Made by a program: the position numbers and the translations under genes
Part shown: positions 1-10,097 of the stretch, piece by piece
Position numbering within the stretch: the first letter of the stretch is position 1
Layout of the letters: each line of letters starts with the position of its first letter
The notes under the pieces: model-generated
Databases searched by the model: none
Seen by the model: only the letters and a program-made list of their open reading frames with translations
Told to the model about the DNA's origin: nothing
NCBI GenBank assembly: GCA_014529385.2
Contig: JABFUD020000260.1
Span: 1-64,000 of the forward strand
Length of the DNA stretch: 64,000 bases
Direction of reading: 5' to 3'
DNA from: Adiantum capillus-veneris
Taxonomy: Eukaryota; Streptophyta; Polypodiopsida; Polypodiales; Pteridaceae

Positions 1-1640
1 CCTTGAATTGAAAGCTTCTTGATATGTATGGGCCCTTGCCATCTAGTTTCAAACTTGGCATCAAAACGATTATCGAGTGATTGTCATACCTTAGCACCAG
101 ATCTCCTTCTTTGATGCCTTTGTCCTTTAGTTTCTTGTCAAGCTTCTCCTTCGCCTGCGTAGCTTTCCTCTTGTAGCACTCGTATGCTGTTTCTCTTTTC
201 CACTCAAGCTCAGCTAAGGTAAGAAGTCTATCCATCCATGCTTCTTGATCATCTTGTGCTGATTTGCCATGAAGTCGCATTGTTGGAATGTTTAGCTCAA
301 TTGGCTGTAAAGCCTCTTGACCATAGACCAAGTAAAATGGTGTGAACTCCGTGGCTTCCCTATATGTGGTTCGATACGCCCACAAGGCACCATCCAAGAA
401 GTCATCCCACAACTTTGTCTTGTTTTTCACCATCTTTCTAATGATGCCTGCAATGACACCATTAGCTTTTTCTACCAAACCATTTGATTGGGGATAGTAG
501 GGTGTACTGTGACAATGTAGAATGTGAAGTTATTCACAGACTTCTGTGAGCAATCCCTTTCTAAACCCTGGACCATTATCAGAAACAATCTCCAAAGGTG
601 TGCCAAATCTACAACAAATGTGAGTGTAGACGAATTTGCTCACTGTCCTCTCATTTACCTTTGCCACACTTTGTGCTTCCACCCACCTAGTCATATAGTC
701 TACAGCCACTAGAATGTAGAGTTTACCATTTTTTGTCCTAGGCAGAGGACCCATAGCGTCAAATGCCCCACTTTTCAAAGGGTCCATTTGCAAGCACGAT
801 TTGCCTTGGACCATAAATCAATCTTCTATTCCCATTTACCTGACAATTGTGACAACTTTTACACCAATGTTGGACATCCACATGTAGACTTGGCCAAACA
901 TACCCCGCAAGCAAAATCTTCTTCACAGTTAATTCTTGGGCAAAATGACCACCACATGATTCTTCATGCAAACCTTTTAGAATGGCTGGAATTTCCTCAA
1001 TAGTTGGTACTCTTCTGCATACTTGATCCCTCCCTCTTTGATAGAGGGACCCTTCTAGGAAGAGATATGTGCTTGCCTTCTTCATGAGTCTCCTCTTCTG
1101 AGCCTTCGTGAAGTCTTGTGGAAACTCGCCCTCCAAAATGTAGCTAATAATGGGAGTCAATGACTCCAATCCCTGGTATCTCGGTTGCTTGACAGTTGCT
1201 TCCACCATGATGACCTGCACTTCTTTCTCAACACATGTAACTACTTGCTGTGCAAGTAAATCGGCATCTTCATTTTGTTTCCTAGGAATATGATATAGTT
1301 GCACTTCTTCAAATTGATTAAACAATCTATGAATGGCATGAAATTTTGTCCGTAAGCTTTCATTCTTGCATGCCCAAATGCCTAAAATCTGTTTAACAAT
1401 GAGAAGTGCATCTCCCTTTACCATGAGGCGTTGTATCCCTTGGCCAATGCACATCTTCAAACCATGAATTAGTGTGTCGTATTCTGCTTCATTGTTGCTA
1501 GCTGAACTTGGTAGATTGAACTTCTCTTTCATGACCACCTCTCCACTTGGGTTGAGCAACACTAGCCCTCCCCTGCTTTTCCTGTGGCTCAACGAAAAGC
1601 TCCATCAAAGAACAAGGTAAAAGCATTAGGAATACTTTTT
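1..1640 (-). pseudogene. Second (archaeal-type) RNase H and integrase of the Tat-like element
   Basis: Translation starts with LFFDGAF, continues through SNNEAEYDTLIHGL and KGDALLIVKQI, and ends the RNase H with IPRKQNEDAD. These are the D-E-D-D positions of the extra RNase H found in Tat elements. The integrase zinc finger follows (HEESCGGHF then CKSCHNC, complement of about 870-990). Next is the DDE core: AFDAMGPLP, IVSDNGPGF near 560-600, and NGLVEKANG near 465-495. The C-terminal part reads DGALWAYRTTYREAT then FETRWQGPYI and leaves the window at base 1. There are frame changes near 770 and 530. The family is clear; the copy is non-functional. Confidence 0.88.
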
Positions 1641-2236
1641 GGTGGTGGTAATGGTAGGGTATTTACTTCAGGCACCTTAATCTCCTTTTCGTGCACCCTA
1701 TAAGTGAGAATCCCTGCCAATTGTGCACGCACACTATCTTCTACCTTGAAAGAGTATTGAAACTCTTGCAACTCCATAATCCACTTTGAGATCCTAGTAC
1801 TAAGATTCATTTGAGATGACACCCAAGGGAACAAATTCTCTGCAGTGAGAATTACAAAAGGTTTTGGTAGCAGGTAGGATCTAAACTTTCTCACCGCAAA
1901 CATGAGAGAAAGCATCATGAGTTCTGCTTCTGTGTAGTCTCTCTCCAAATCATTCATGACCCTACTAGCAAAGTAGATGGGTCGCATCCTTATACTGTGG
2001 GGATCTTGTTGTAGCAACACAGCACCAATTGTTTCCCTTCCAACACTAGAGCTAACAAAGAATGTGTACTCCCAACAAGGAGGCATGAGTGTTGGTAGCT
2101 CTGACAAAATGACTTTAATGTTACAAAAATACTCTTCAAGCTCATCAGACCATGCAAATTCTACTTGTTGTGTCAACTTTTGCAAAGGATGAAGCAACTC
2201 CGAAGCTAAGTGAATAAAGCGTGACATATACTTCAC
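1589..2236 (-). pseudogene. RT connection and first RNase H domain
   Basis: This frame continues the pol polyprotein after the RT palm. It begins with the RT thumb (FIHLASELLHPLQKL, WSDELEEYF), followed by an RNase H-like fold (PIYFASRVMNDLERDYTEAE and SYLLPKPFVILTA). Usual catalytic acids of a retroviral RNase H are poorly kept (FFVSSSVGRETIGAVL has Ser where Asp is expected), as known for the degenerate first RNase H of Tat elements. A linker of about 100 residues leads to the second RNase H. The ORF is intact over 215 codons. Confidence 0.82.
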
Positions 2237-3284
2237 TTTTGAATGAATGATATGACCTCTTTGAGATTATTGGGTGAGGGGAGCTCAATAAGAGCCTTTG
2301 CCTTTGAAGGATCCACCTCAATGCCTTTATAGGAAACCTTGTGACCAAGCAAGATCACTTCATCCTCAGCTATGTGACACTTGTCGGGGTTGACTTGACC
2401 TCCCATGTCGTAGAGCTTCTTTAAACCTTCTTCTACCCTTTGTAGATGCAATGATTTTGAGCTATAAATGCAGAAATCATCAATGAACACCCTAATTGAC
2501 TTTCCAAAGAATGCTTGAAACACCATATTCATGAAATGTTGGAATGTTGCAGGAGCATTTGTCAGACCAAATGGCATGGCTCTAAAAGCATAACAACCCA
2601 AGGAGTGATAAAGGTTGTTTTCAATTGATCCTCCAATGCAATCCCTATTTGAAAGTAACCCGAGTAGCCATCACACATAGTGTACTTCTCATGACCAGCT
2701 ACTTCATTTAGTATCTCATCCTGAAATGGGAGGGGAAAGTGATCTCTTTTTGTTGCCTCATTAAGTGGACGATAATCCACACACACCCTCCACTTGCTGT
2801 TTTTCTTAGGAGTGACAACAACGAGAGAGACCCACTCTGAATTCTCCACTGGATAAATGAAACCTGCTGCTAGAATCTTTCTTACCTCCTTGAGTAGAGC
2901 CTGCTCCTTAATGACTCCTAGCCTTCGTAGCTTTTGAGCCTTAGGTGTGGCCTCTGGCTTCAACTCAATCTTGTGTTGAACAACATCTACTCCATGCACA
3001 TCGGTGTAGTCTTTAGCAAAAATCCTCGGAAATTTCCTTAGCACACATTTGAACTCCTCTCTTTCATCCTTTGTAAGTGTTGTAGACAACATACCTTCTA
3101 ACATTCCTTCATCTTCCACCTTTTGGTTCTCTTGGGAACCTACCTCTTCCAAACCTCGAGAAGAGGTCTCCCGGTTGTTTGGCTTAAACCTTACCCCCAT
3201 GACTTCAATGGAGGACTCCTCTTCAGTAATGCTGCCGCTACTTTCTTCTTCTGAAGTGTTTTCAGTCCAATCTTCTTCCGTCAC
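2233..3284 (-). pseudogene. Reverse transcriptase of the Tat-like element
   Basis: An acidic N-terminal stretch leads into the RT: WVSLVVVTPKKNSKWRVCVD, YRPLNEATKRDHFPLPF and then the palm GYSGYFQIGIA. A frameshift near 2,590 moves to a second frame with MPFGLTNAPATFQ and the active-site box FIDDFCIYSS. Both halves match Ty3 RT closely and cover fingers and palm. The frameshift splits the enzyme between the two catalytic regions, so this copy cannot make active RT without frame correction. Confidence 0.9.
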
Positions 3285-3327
3285 ACTTGAGATGATTCTT
3301 CATGGATCTCCTCTTGGCGTTGCTCCT

Positions 3328-3700
3328 TCATGTAAAGACAACCTTCTTGTGATTGTCATTCCTACAAATTAGCTTTCCACTCTCCCAATCCTGCAAAGCT
3401 CGCATTTTCATTAGCCATGGTCTTCCTAGGATAAATGGGTAACCATTTCCCTTGGTAGACATGACATAGAAATCCACTACCTTCTTAATGCCAAAGGCCT
3501 CCACAATTTTTTTTTTACAAATGCCTACGCACCTAGCCTTGCTATTGTTTGCCATTTTCACTTTGATTTCAGGTGTCTCATGGATGTGCATGCCTAGTCT
3601 TTGCATGAGCCCTTCTGTCATGATGCAAATTTGCACCCCCATCCACTAGACCTTTCCTAACCAATCTTCCTTTTATGTAACAATCTAGCACATGTGTAAT
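3328..3700 (-). pseudogene. Retropepsin-type aspartic protease
   Basis: The minus strand encodes LVDGGANL (the D-[ST]-G-A position, here D-G-G-A) in one frame, then shifts to a frame with PEIKVKMANNSKARC, the hydrophobic turn FGIKKVVDFYVM and FILGRPWLMK, the second retropepsin signature. Order and spacing fit a one-domain Ty3 protease of about 110 residues lying between gag and RT. Gly in place of Ser/Thr in the catalytic loop occurs in some Tat-type elements; here it may also reflect decay. Confidence 0.78.
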
Positions 3701-3780
3701 ATCCTCGTTCATTTCAGCATGTGCAATTTTTACAACAGGAAAACTCTCTTTTACCTTTCTCCTAGTGCTAACTGCCTTTG

Positions 3781-5091
3781 TTAAATCCCTCCTAACTTGT
3801 GGGCATAATGCAAGAAACTGAGGCCATGAGATATCAGGACCCTTACCTCGCATGTCTTCCAACAGGTTGTATGGAGCCATACCATGTCCAAGAGGGAAGT
3901 CTTGGAGATTGATACGACGTCGAGTCCTCTTAGCTTCCTTGGTCTCCTTTGCCTTCTTGCCTTGTCCATGGTCACTCTGTGATGGGATGCCTCTTTCTCT
4001 TTACCTTTTCCTCGGCCACGCTTAATGCCATTTGCTTCCATGTCAACCTCATTTGAGTTTGTCACCTCTACCACATGCACATTTGGATCTGGCAAAGGTG
4101 GAACTCCTTCTACCCCTTGTGGAGGTGGTCTTGGTCCATTTGGCCTTTGTAGAAGCCTTGGTTGTTGACCAGCTCCTTCTCCTGCATTCATCACTGGGTA
4201 ATTCAAGTTAGGTCTCCCTGGCTCTCCACGGGGCCAAGGACAATTATACATCCCATGTCCAGACTCTCCGCAATTCCAACATTGCAAGACTCTCCTAGGT
4301 CGTGGATCTCGCTCTTCAGACTTCTTTGCTTGTCCCTTTGGACCTATAGCTTGTGCAAGGTGAATTGACAGGCTGCTTAAAGATTCGTTGAACTTCTCAA
4401 TTACTTCCGCCGTTACCTCAGGAAGCTCCCTCGATGTTGATGCTTGTGACTTACCTTTGGGTCTAAGACCTTCTATTGGAACCTCTCCCCTTAAGCACTT
4501 GAGTTTCCTATATTTCTCAGCAGCCCTAGTTTCAGCTGCATCAAAGGTAGCAGGTGAACCGCCTCAATTTTTACCTTAAGGTCAGGAAAGAGTCCGGCTA
4601 TGAACCTCTCCTTCTTTAGAAATTCTGCACCATCACCAGGGTTAGCAACATTTCGTATCCATAGAGCCCAAAGACGTAGAAACTCTTGCTTGTACAAGTA
4701 GTATTCATCTAAGTCTTTTTGCTTATGAGAAACAATGTCTTGCCATAATTTTGAGTGTTTTGGTGATCAAAGAAGTATTTCTTGAAACGATTCAAAACTT
4801 CTGTGTAATTTCCTTAACTTCCTCAGGCAAAGAGTCAAACCAAGTGCTAGCATCTTTCCTAAGGACCACCTCAAACATTTCTACACGTTCTTGATCAGTT
4901 ATTATCCTCTTGATACGGCAAGACATCTTGAAATTCGCTAAAAATAATTCTGCATCCTCTCCAGGCTCTCCAAAGAAAAGAGGATACCCAGACATTTGGC
5001 GTTGGCTTTCCATTGAATTGATTATAAAGCGACACCCGTTTTGTTTTTCTTTCTTAAAAAGATTTACACAATAATGTTTTCTAGCTTGCAA
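3781..5091 (-). pseudogene. Gag with CCHC zinc knuckle
   Basis: The N-terminal frame (4,792-5,091) carries a retrotransposon gag core: PLFFGEPGEDAELFLANFKM, RVEMFEVVLRKDASTWFDSL. A second frame (4,491-4,697) continues with FLKKERFIAGLFPDLKVKIE. A third (3,781-4,287) starts with the knuckle CWNCGESGHGMYNC, followed by a Pro-rich and basic linker. The product would coat the element RNA. At least two frameshifts break it. The start is taken near 5,040, at the Met of MESQRQMSGYP. Confidence 0.82.
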
Positions 5092-5097
5092 TCTATT

Positions 5098-5316
5098 CTA
5101 CAACAAAATAAAGATATTCACATCAAACGACCTATGATAATCAATAAGAGGTAGGATGACAGGGTTTGGTGATGCGAGAATTTCTCCTACTCTTTGGGCA
5201 CCAAACATGAATACCATACGTTGTTGAAAATGGATTTTCCTACTAATTGCAATGTTTATTCTAATGTGTGGAGTGAAATGGAAGGGGAAAACCTCTATTC
5301 CTGGGCCATTATCCAT
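5098..5316 (-). repeat. Leader module A (coding-like, about 220 bp)
   Basis: An open minus-strand frame of 72 codons ends ILPLIDYHRSFDVNIFILL. It is a diverged tandem copy of the module at 5,338-5,550 (ILPLIRYDLSLDVYIFVLF), and a related pair lies at 51,884-52,290. It sits between the primer-binding-like site and gag. Function is not recognised. Conservation of an open frame in several copies hints at coding, but shared descent alone could explain it. Confidence 0.55.
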
Positions 5317-5337
5317 GGTCTATGCATGACCTAATGC

Positions 5338-5550
5338 TTAAAACAAAACAAAAATATAGACGTCCAAACTAAGGTCGTACCGAATGAGAGGCAAAATAAA
5401 AGGATTTACTGAAGCGTTTATCTCGGCCAACCTAAGAGGACCTAAAATTCTACGAATGACACGTTGAAATTGCAACTTAGTACTAACAATTATGTGTACC
5501 TTTTGCCTTGCAATGGGAATGAAGGGATCATACAAATTTTCGTGATTCAT
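5338..5550 (-). repeat. Leader module B, tandem partner of module A
   Basis: The 70-codon minus-strand frame contains STKLQFQRVIRRILGPLRL and the end motif ILPLIRYDLSLDVYIFVLF. It aligns along its length with module A and still more closely with 51,884-52,096, which has STKLQFQRTIRSLFGQPRL. The two modules are separated by only about 20 bases. No known domain is recognised. Confidence 0.55.
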
Positions 5551-5600
5551 GCAAACTACTTGACTATGCTAAAGGGATATTCTACACAAAAATACACAAG

Positions 5601-5626
5601 CCGTCCTCAGTGGGGGCACCAATTTG
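5601..5626 (-). other. Primer-binding-site-like sequence
   Basis: On the minus strand it reads TTGGTGCCCCCACTGAGGAC, just after a CTCA that could end the LTR. It begins with the TGG that pairs with a tRNA CCA end and resembles the TGGCGCCCACCG-type sites of plant Ty3 elements. The tRNA cannot be named with certainty. Confidence 0.5.
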
Positions 5627-5884
5627 AGGCGCTCCGGGGCGGGCAACAAGAAGAGCAACCTCTAGACACCCTTCAAGGCTCCCGTGCTGCTCAATGGGGC
5701 TGGGGCACAACACAACACAAACCAAAACAACAAACCCACAGCCAAATCCCAACTACACAAGGGGCACCACCTAGTTTAAGAGCGAACTAGGACGCAAAAG
5801 AGGAGAATCGTTAGAGCAACCCACAAACAAGCAAGGAATTTACACTAACCCTAACACCAATGGAACACTCTCACACACTAAAAA

Positions 5885-5932
<48 letters not shown>

Positions 5933-7650
5933 AGAGAGATAGTGCATGGCTGCTGCTTTGAAACGTATCGGCAATAATCAAGCAAACACAACTATATATT
6001 TAAGAAAGAGAGAGAAAGCGGAAGGGGGTGCTTGTTGCATTAATACCTTCTTACAAATCTGTCATGACAAATCAAAGTGAGATTAGGATTTGTTCAACAT
6101 AGCTTGCGTAAATTTCACCACAACACATCACAAAAAAAGCCCCCAATTACTTTCTTAAAGCCAGGGGAGTCCTCTCCACCCTGTCGCCCTCTTACAGTAT
6201 GTGGGATTTATGGCTAGATTGATGACAACACCAAAGACAAGCTATCAAGAACTTAACAAAAAACACCAAGACACTTACGCATCATTGTTGTCCATTACTT
6301 CACGTTGGAAGGGAGACAAAGTATCCAAGCTTAGTCCAAATCCACCCTCCTTGATTCAGCAAATGTTGAGCTTACACTAGTAGGAGAAATGATAGATTTC
6401 CTACTCTCAATTGAATGATCACTCTCTCTCTTACAATGGCATAGAGTTCCCTTGCTAATCCCCTATTACAACACATGCACATGCATAAGACAATGAGCTT
6501 CTACTCAAGAGCTCCTTCTAGAGAGGTTGAGCTTGGCTTCTCAAGCTATAGCATAGTGCTCTTGCTTATGGCTCTCCTTTTGTGCTAGCTACACCCTCCT
6601 TTTATAGCAATTTTGAAGGCTAGGGTTACTCCTCTAACCATGGTTGGCTTAGATTTTCAGCAATTTATCTAATTTCTTTTGCTTGGAATTATCAAGAAGT
6701 TGGTGGGGAAAGAGAGAGCAGAGAAATGGAGGTGATAGGACTTTTCATAGTGGGTTAGTGTTAGTAGAGTTAGTATTAATTTACAAATGGAATTGGATAT
6801 TTACAATGGGAGTATCCATGTAGGATACAAATAAGGAAGAAAAACTCTTAAGAGGTAAGAAAAGGTGGATTTCTTACAAGGTTGATGCTCCAAGTGTCTT
6901 GAGTAGGGACAATTTTGATGCTTGTTGACGGTCCACTAGCTTTGACGGTACATTTTTTCTCCACTCTTGACCTTCCTTGAGAGACAAAGTAATTGAAGCT
7001 GAGTAATCAACCACCATGATGCTGTCTTTTAAGAGAAGAGGCTGAATTTTGTGGTTTTTTTATAGATATGGGTAATTTGGAGGAGGAAAAATGAGACTAA
7101 GTGGTCAATTTTGGAATGGAATTGTGTGTGGGAGGTATGAGTTCACCATGGGTCTCTTATTCTTCAAGGTTGAGGAGAAGGTGAGTAGGGTGCAGAGAGG
7201 AGTGGTGAGAGAGGTGGGGATGATGAGTGGAGAAGTGTGTGTGAAAGAGGAAAATGATAAAGTGGAAGAGAGAGTGTGGCTGCATAGCATGGGAAAACTG
7301 GGGTCCACTAAAAAAATCATAGCTCACAGCTCGTAGCTCAAAAAAATATGAAAACATTTGAGGCTAAAGTTCAGCCCACGAGCTACAACTTTTGTTTGTA
7401 TCACCTTTTCAATTCGGAGAGCAAGTGAACTTTAAAAATTCAGCAAAACCGACCGTTTTTTTCCACTGCACAAGGTCCTTGTGGGGTCCTTCTTTGGATG
7501 ATTCTTTTGAATACCTCCAAGAGTGAGCCCTCCATAGTGCATGTATGCATGCCACCTACCCTTGACCTTATTTGGTAGGTCTATAATTGAAGATATTGTT
7601 GAGATTAGGATATAAGTGAATAGTACAACTAAGAAAATCAAATATTGAGG
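5627..7650 (-). repeat. Probable 5' LTR of the Tat-like element
   Basis: This gene-free stretch lies outside the primer-binding-like site. The part at 7,290-7,450 (AGCTATGATTTTTTTAGTGG on the minus strand) is alignable by eye with 40,800-40,860 and with the complement of 52,990-53,110. All three therefore derive from LTRs of one family. No clean TG...CA end is visible on the right, so the limit is uncertain. Short ORFs inside are not supported as genes. Confidence 0.55.
5888..5938. repeat. (GA)n microsatellite
   Basis: About 20 uninterrupted GA units are followed by GGGAGGGAGAGAGAT, inside the LTR-like region. Confidence 0.97.
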
Positions 7651-8289
7651 GGTCTAAAAAATATGTACATGTCAAATATAAATAATATAAGTGGAAAAAA
7701 TATAAAGGGGTCAAAAGAAATCTCTCTCATTATGAGGCTACCATAAAAAGATAAATATTTTTGGTGTTCTAATTTTTTAGAAAAAACAAAATAGATGTAG
7801 GAAGAGAAAAATCACAATAGTGAAAAAATATACACATAAATAAAACTAGTTTTTTTGGATTTTTGTTGGGGTGGAGTTACACCAAATATAAGAGAAGCTT
7901 ACATGAAAATATTTCTATATGGAATAAAGAGTATGAAAAATGGTAAGAAAAATTGTGGTAATGGTGAGGCAATGTACAAAGCATAAATAACACACACCTA
8001 GGTAGAAATATTTAAATAAATACCAAAATAATTATGAAAAAATTCTTTTATTTAGGCCCTATATACAAAGAAATATTTACATACGCATGGGCCATAATAT
8101 ACTTATTTATTTTATTTTTTTGGCTTAACTAGCCCAATGACTATCTAATTGAGGGTTTTTTAAGAAGATATGGGAAAAGTCCCATGACTCACGCACGCCT
8201 ATGTACAGTGAAATGGTAGGGATAGCCACAGTGTTTGGGTGATTTTGGTAGGGTGAGGTAACTCACTGTGGCAATTACAAAGAGCCGAA
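7651..8289. other. AT-rich spacer without a recognisable gene
   Basis: A very AT-rich stretch with short A/T runs. I found no coding frame with known motifs and no similarity to the region upstream of the related elements at 45 and 60 kb. Similarity to element A2 begins near 8,290. Confidence 0.6.
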
Positions 8290-8363
8290 AAACGGCTATC
8301 ACCGCATCTCGCAAGAAGTTGGGAGCACATGTCAAATTTCATGGAAAGTGGTTTGGGGACCCC

Positions 8364-8374
8364 AATTATAAGAT
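8364..8374 (+). promoter_or_regulatory. TATA-like internal promoter block of A1
   Basis: ATTATAAGAT lies in a block shared with 45,651-45,660. The distance from the box to the first-exon ATG is about 124 bases in both copies. A weaker ATATAGATA occupies the equivalent place at about 60,643 in element B. No transcript data are available. Confidence 0.45.
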
Positions 8375-8497
8375 ATTTTCACTTCATTTTAAGCTCATTT
8401 GTACTATTGCCCTTTGAGAGAGAGCTCTTGCCACCTAGAGCGATCGGGACTTCTAGCAGCTTCTACGATGCGCACGACCACCCGCCAAGCTCTAGAC

Positions 8498-8510
8498 ATG
8501 AGAGGTAGGC
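8498..8510 (+). other. Short first exon and splice donor of A1
   Basis: ATGAGAG at 8,498-8,504 is followed by GTAGGC, a plausible 5' splice site. The same arrangement occurs at 45,784 and, as ATGAGGG/GTAAGT, at 60,768. In A1 the matching acceptor is deleted. Confidence 0.55.
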
Positions 8511-9294
8511 TCACCACCTTGAGCTTTTTGTGCATGTTTGTTGTTTTGTCGCGAAAACTAGCATAGGGTTCACACTGGAAGCGAGCGGTAGAGACCTACA
8601 AGTAGAAGTGGCCACCTAACAGCTAACTCAAAAGCAATGAGACTTCATCGGCAGCTTACCCTAGCATAGGAGACCACTCTTGGATGCCCAAAGGCAGTAG
8701 AAAACCCTCGGGAAAAACCCTAACTTCTAGAGGCCACCAAATGGGAAATCGGCGGAAAGATGTCCAAATGCTACCAAAACTCATGGGTAGGAGCATCTCG
8801 ACATGCTCGACAAGTCTATATATCCCACATGGCCATAAGGTGACCCGAAGCAGCACTAAACTTCAGAAACGACATCAGACACGCAAAGCGTCAAATAGCT
8901 CTCGCGGCCAAATCGCATGCTCATTTGCCACCAAACTTCACGAGCGGCATTCCTAGACCATCAACAACCAAGTCCTATGGTGGTAGACCACCACAAGTCA
9001 TCGACGACATGTAAACACAACCACAGGCGCTTCCAGAGCGACAAATTGCCAAACGGAGCTCCGGTGAAGCCAAAGTCGACAAAAACCATATGGCAAGGAT
9101 CCCCAAGGGATCGAGAAGCTATGTAGGCCAACATCAAGAAATTTCATCGTCGAAAAGCACTCCAAAAGTCAGAAAATGGCTCGGAGGCTCTAAAATTCAC
9201 ACAGGAGCTTTTTTGTCGAAATAGGGCTTAAAAGGGACTCAGGGGGGCTCAGGACAGGCACCAGTAGCACTCACCATATAAATTTCATCAGGAT

Positions 9295-9314
9295 ACATCC
9301 TACGCGTAGGATGT
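9295..9314. repeat. Intron palindrome 1 of A1
   Basis: ACATCCTACGCGTAGGATGT is a perfect 20-base inverted repeat centred at 9,304.5. It is identical in core to the four palindromes of A2. Confidence 0.95.
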
Positions 9315-9580
9315 CTCAAGGACAATTCTAGGCACCAACCCCAACATCTCTCATCACACACTGCTTCTGATAGCTTGTACATGATAGCCACCAAGTTTCA
9401 TCACATCTGGACAAAAATTGACCTCATATGCATCAAAAGATGCAAAGTCAGAGCATAGAGGCAAGAATGGGCCATAGACCTACCAAAACTTGTCCAAATC
9501 AAATTAAACTTGCACAATATACTCATGAGCACATTGCCAAGCTATCTGTGGGGTCACATGTGAAAAATTATGAAATAGAG

Positions 9581-9596
9581 ATCCTACGCGTAGGAT
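9581..9596. repeat. Intron palindrome 2 of A1
   Basis: ATCCTACGCGTAGGAT is a perfect palindrome centred at 9,588.5, which is 284 bases from the first. The outer bases have mutated on the left side only. Confidence 0.95.
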
Positions 9597-9960
9597 GTCT
9601 AAATGACCAATTGGCCCCCAGCTGGCATTTTTCAGTTCTAGATCTCCTTATAACACCTTCCTAAGCTCATATATCAAGTTTCAAGCCATTCTCATCACAT
9701 TTGGCCCCCAACACCTCCAAGATGCACTTTTTTGAGCCCAAAAACACTACACATGCTCTTACCAATACCAATTCGACTTTCAACCCATTTGAATATCATT
9801 TTTCCCTTGTTGAGGACATCCTACCTAATTAGTGAGCTTAAAGCCTAATTCTGCCCAGGATTGCACTTTTTGATGCCCAAACCCAATTCCATCACATAGC
9901 CATGTTGCATAGGTCCAGGGCCTTCAGCCTACCAAGTTTCACTAGAAACAAGCAAGGTAG

Positions 9961-9978
9961 ACATCACGTAGGATGTCT
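9961..9978. repeat. Decayed intron palindrome of A1
   Basis: ACATCACGTAGGATGTCT keeps the right arm but has lost several bases of the left arm. It corresponds in context (followed by AGATGATAAATTTTTGCCAG) to the last palindrome of A2 near 47,475. Confidence 0.8.
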
Positions 9979-10097
9979 AGATGATAAATTTTTGCCAGAA
10001 AGGTAGTGTGAGCACATGAAGAGTTTCCCTAGTTTGTTTTAAGTTTTATTTTCAATTTTCAAGTCATTTGGATAGTTAAAACTCAGTGAAGAAGAGG

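Larger units (their letters stand above)
1..7650 (-). mobile_element. Tat-like Ty3 LTR retrotransposon (cut by left window edge)
   Basis: Read on the minus strand, the order is LTR-like sequence, primer-binding-like site, leader, gag with a zinc knuckle, protease, reverse transcriptase, RNase H, a second RNase H and integrase, running off the left edge. Two successive RNase H domains before integrase are the known signature of the plant Tat/Ogre branch of Ty3 elements. Frameshifts separate gag, protease, RT and RNase H, so it is a dead copy. The 3' LTR lies outside the window. The outer LTR limit near 7.65 kb is a guess based on where similarity to the LTRs near 40.7 and 53.0 kb fades. Confidence 0.8.

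Noticed and set aside
7091-7336. 81-codon plus-strand ORF in the LTR-like region
   Set aside because: No recognisable motif and it lies in sequence shared with other LTRs in the opposite orientation.
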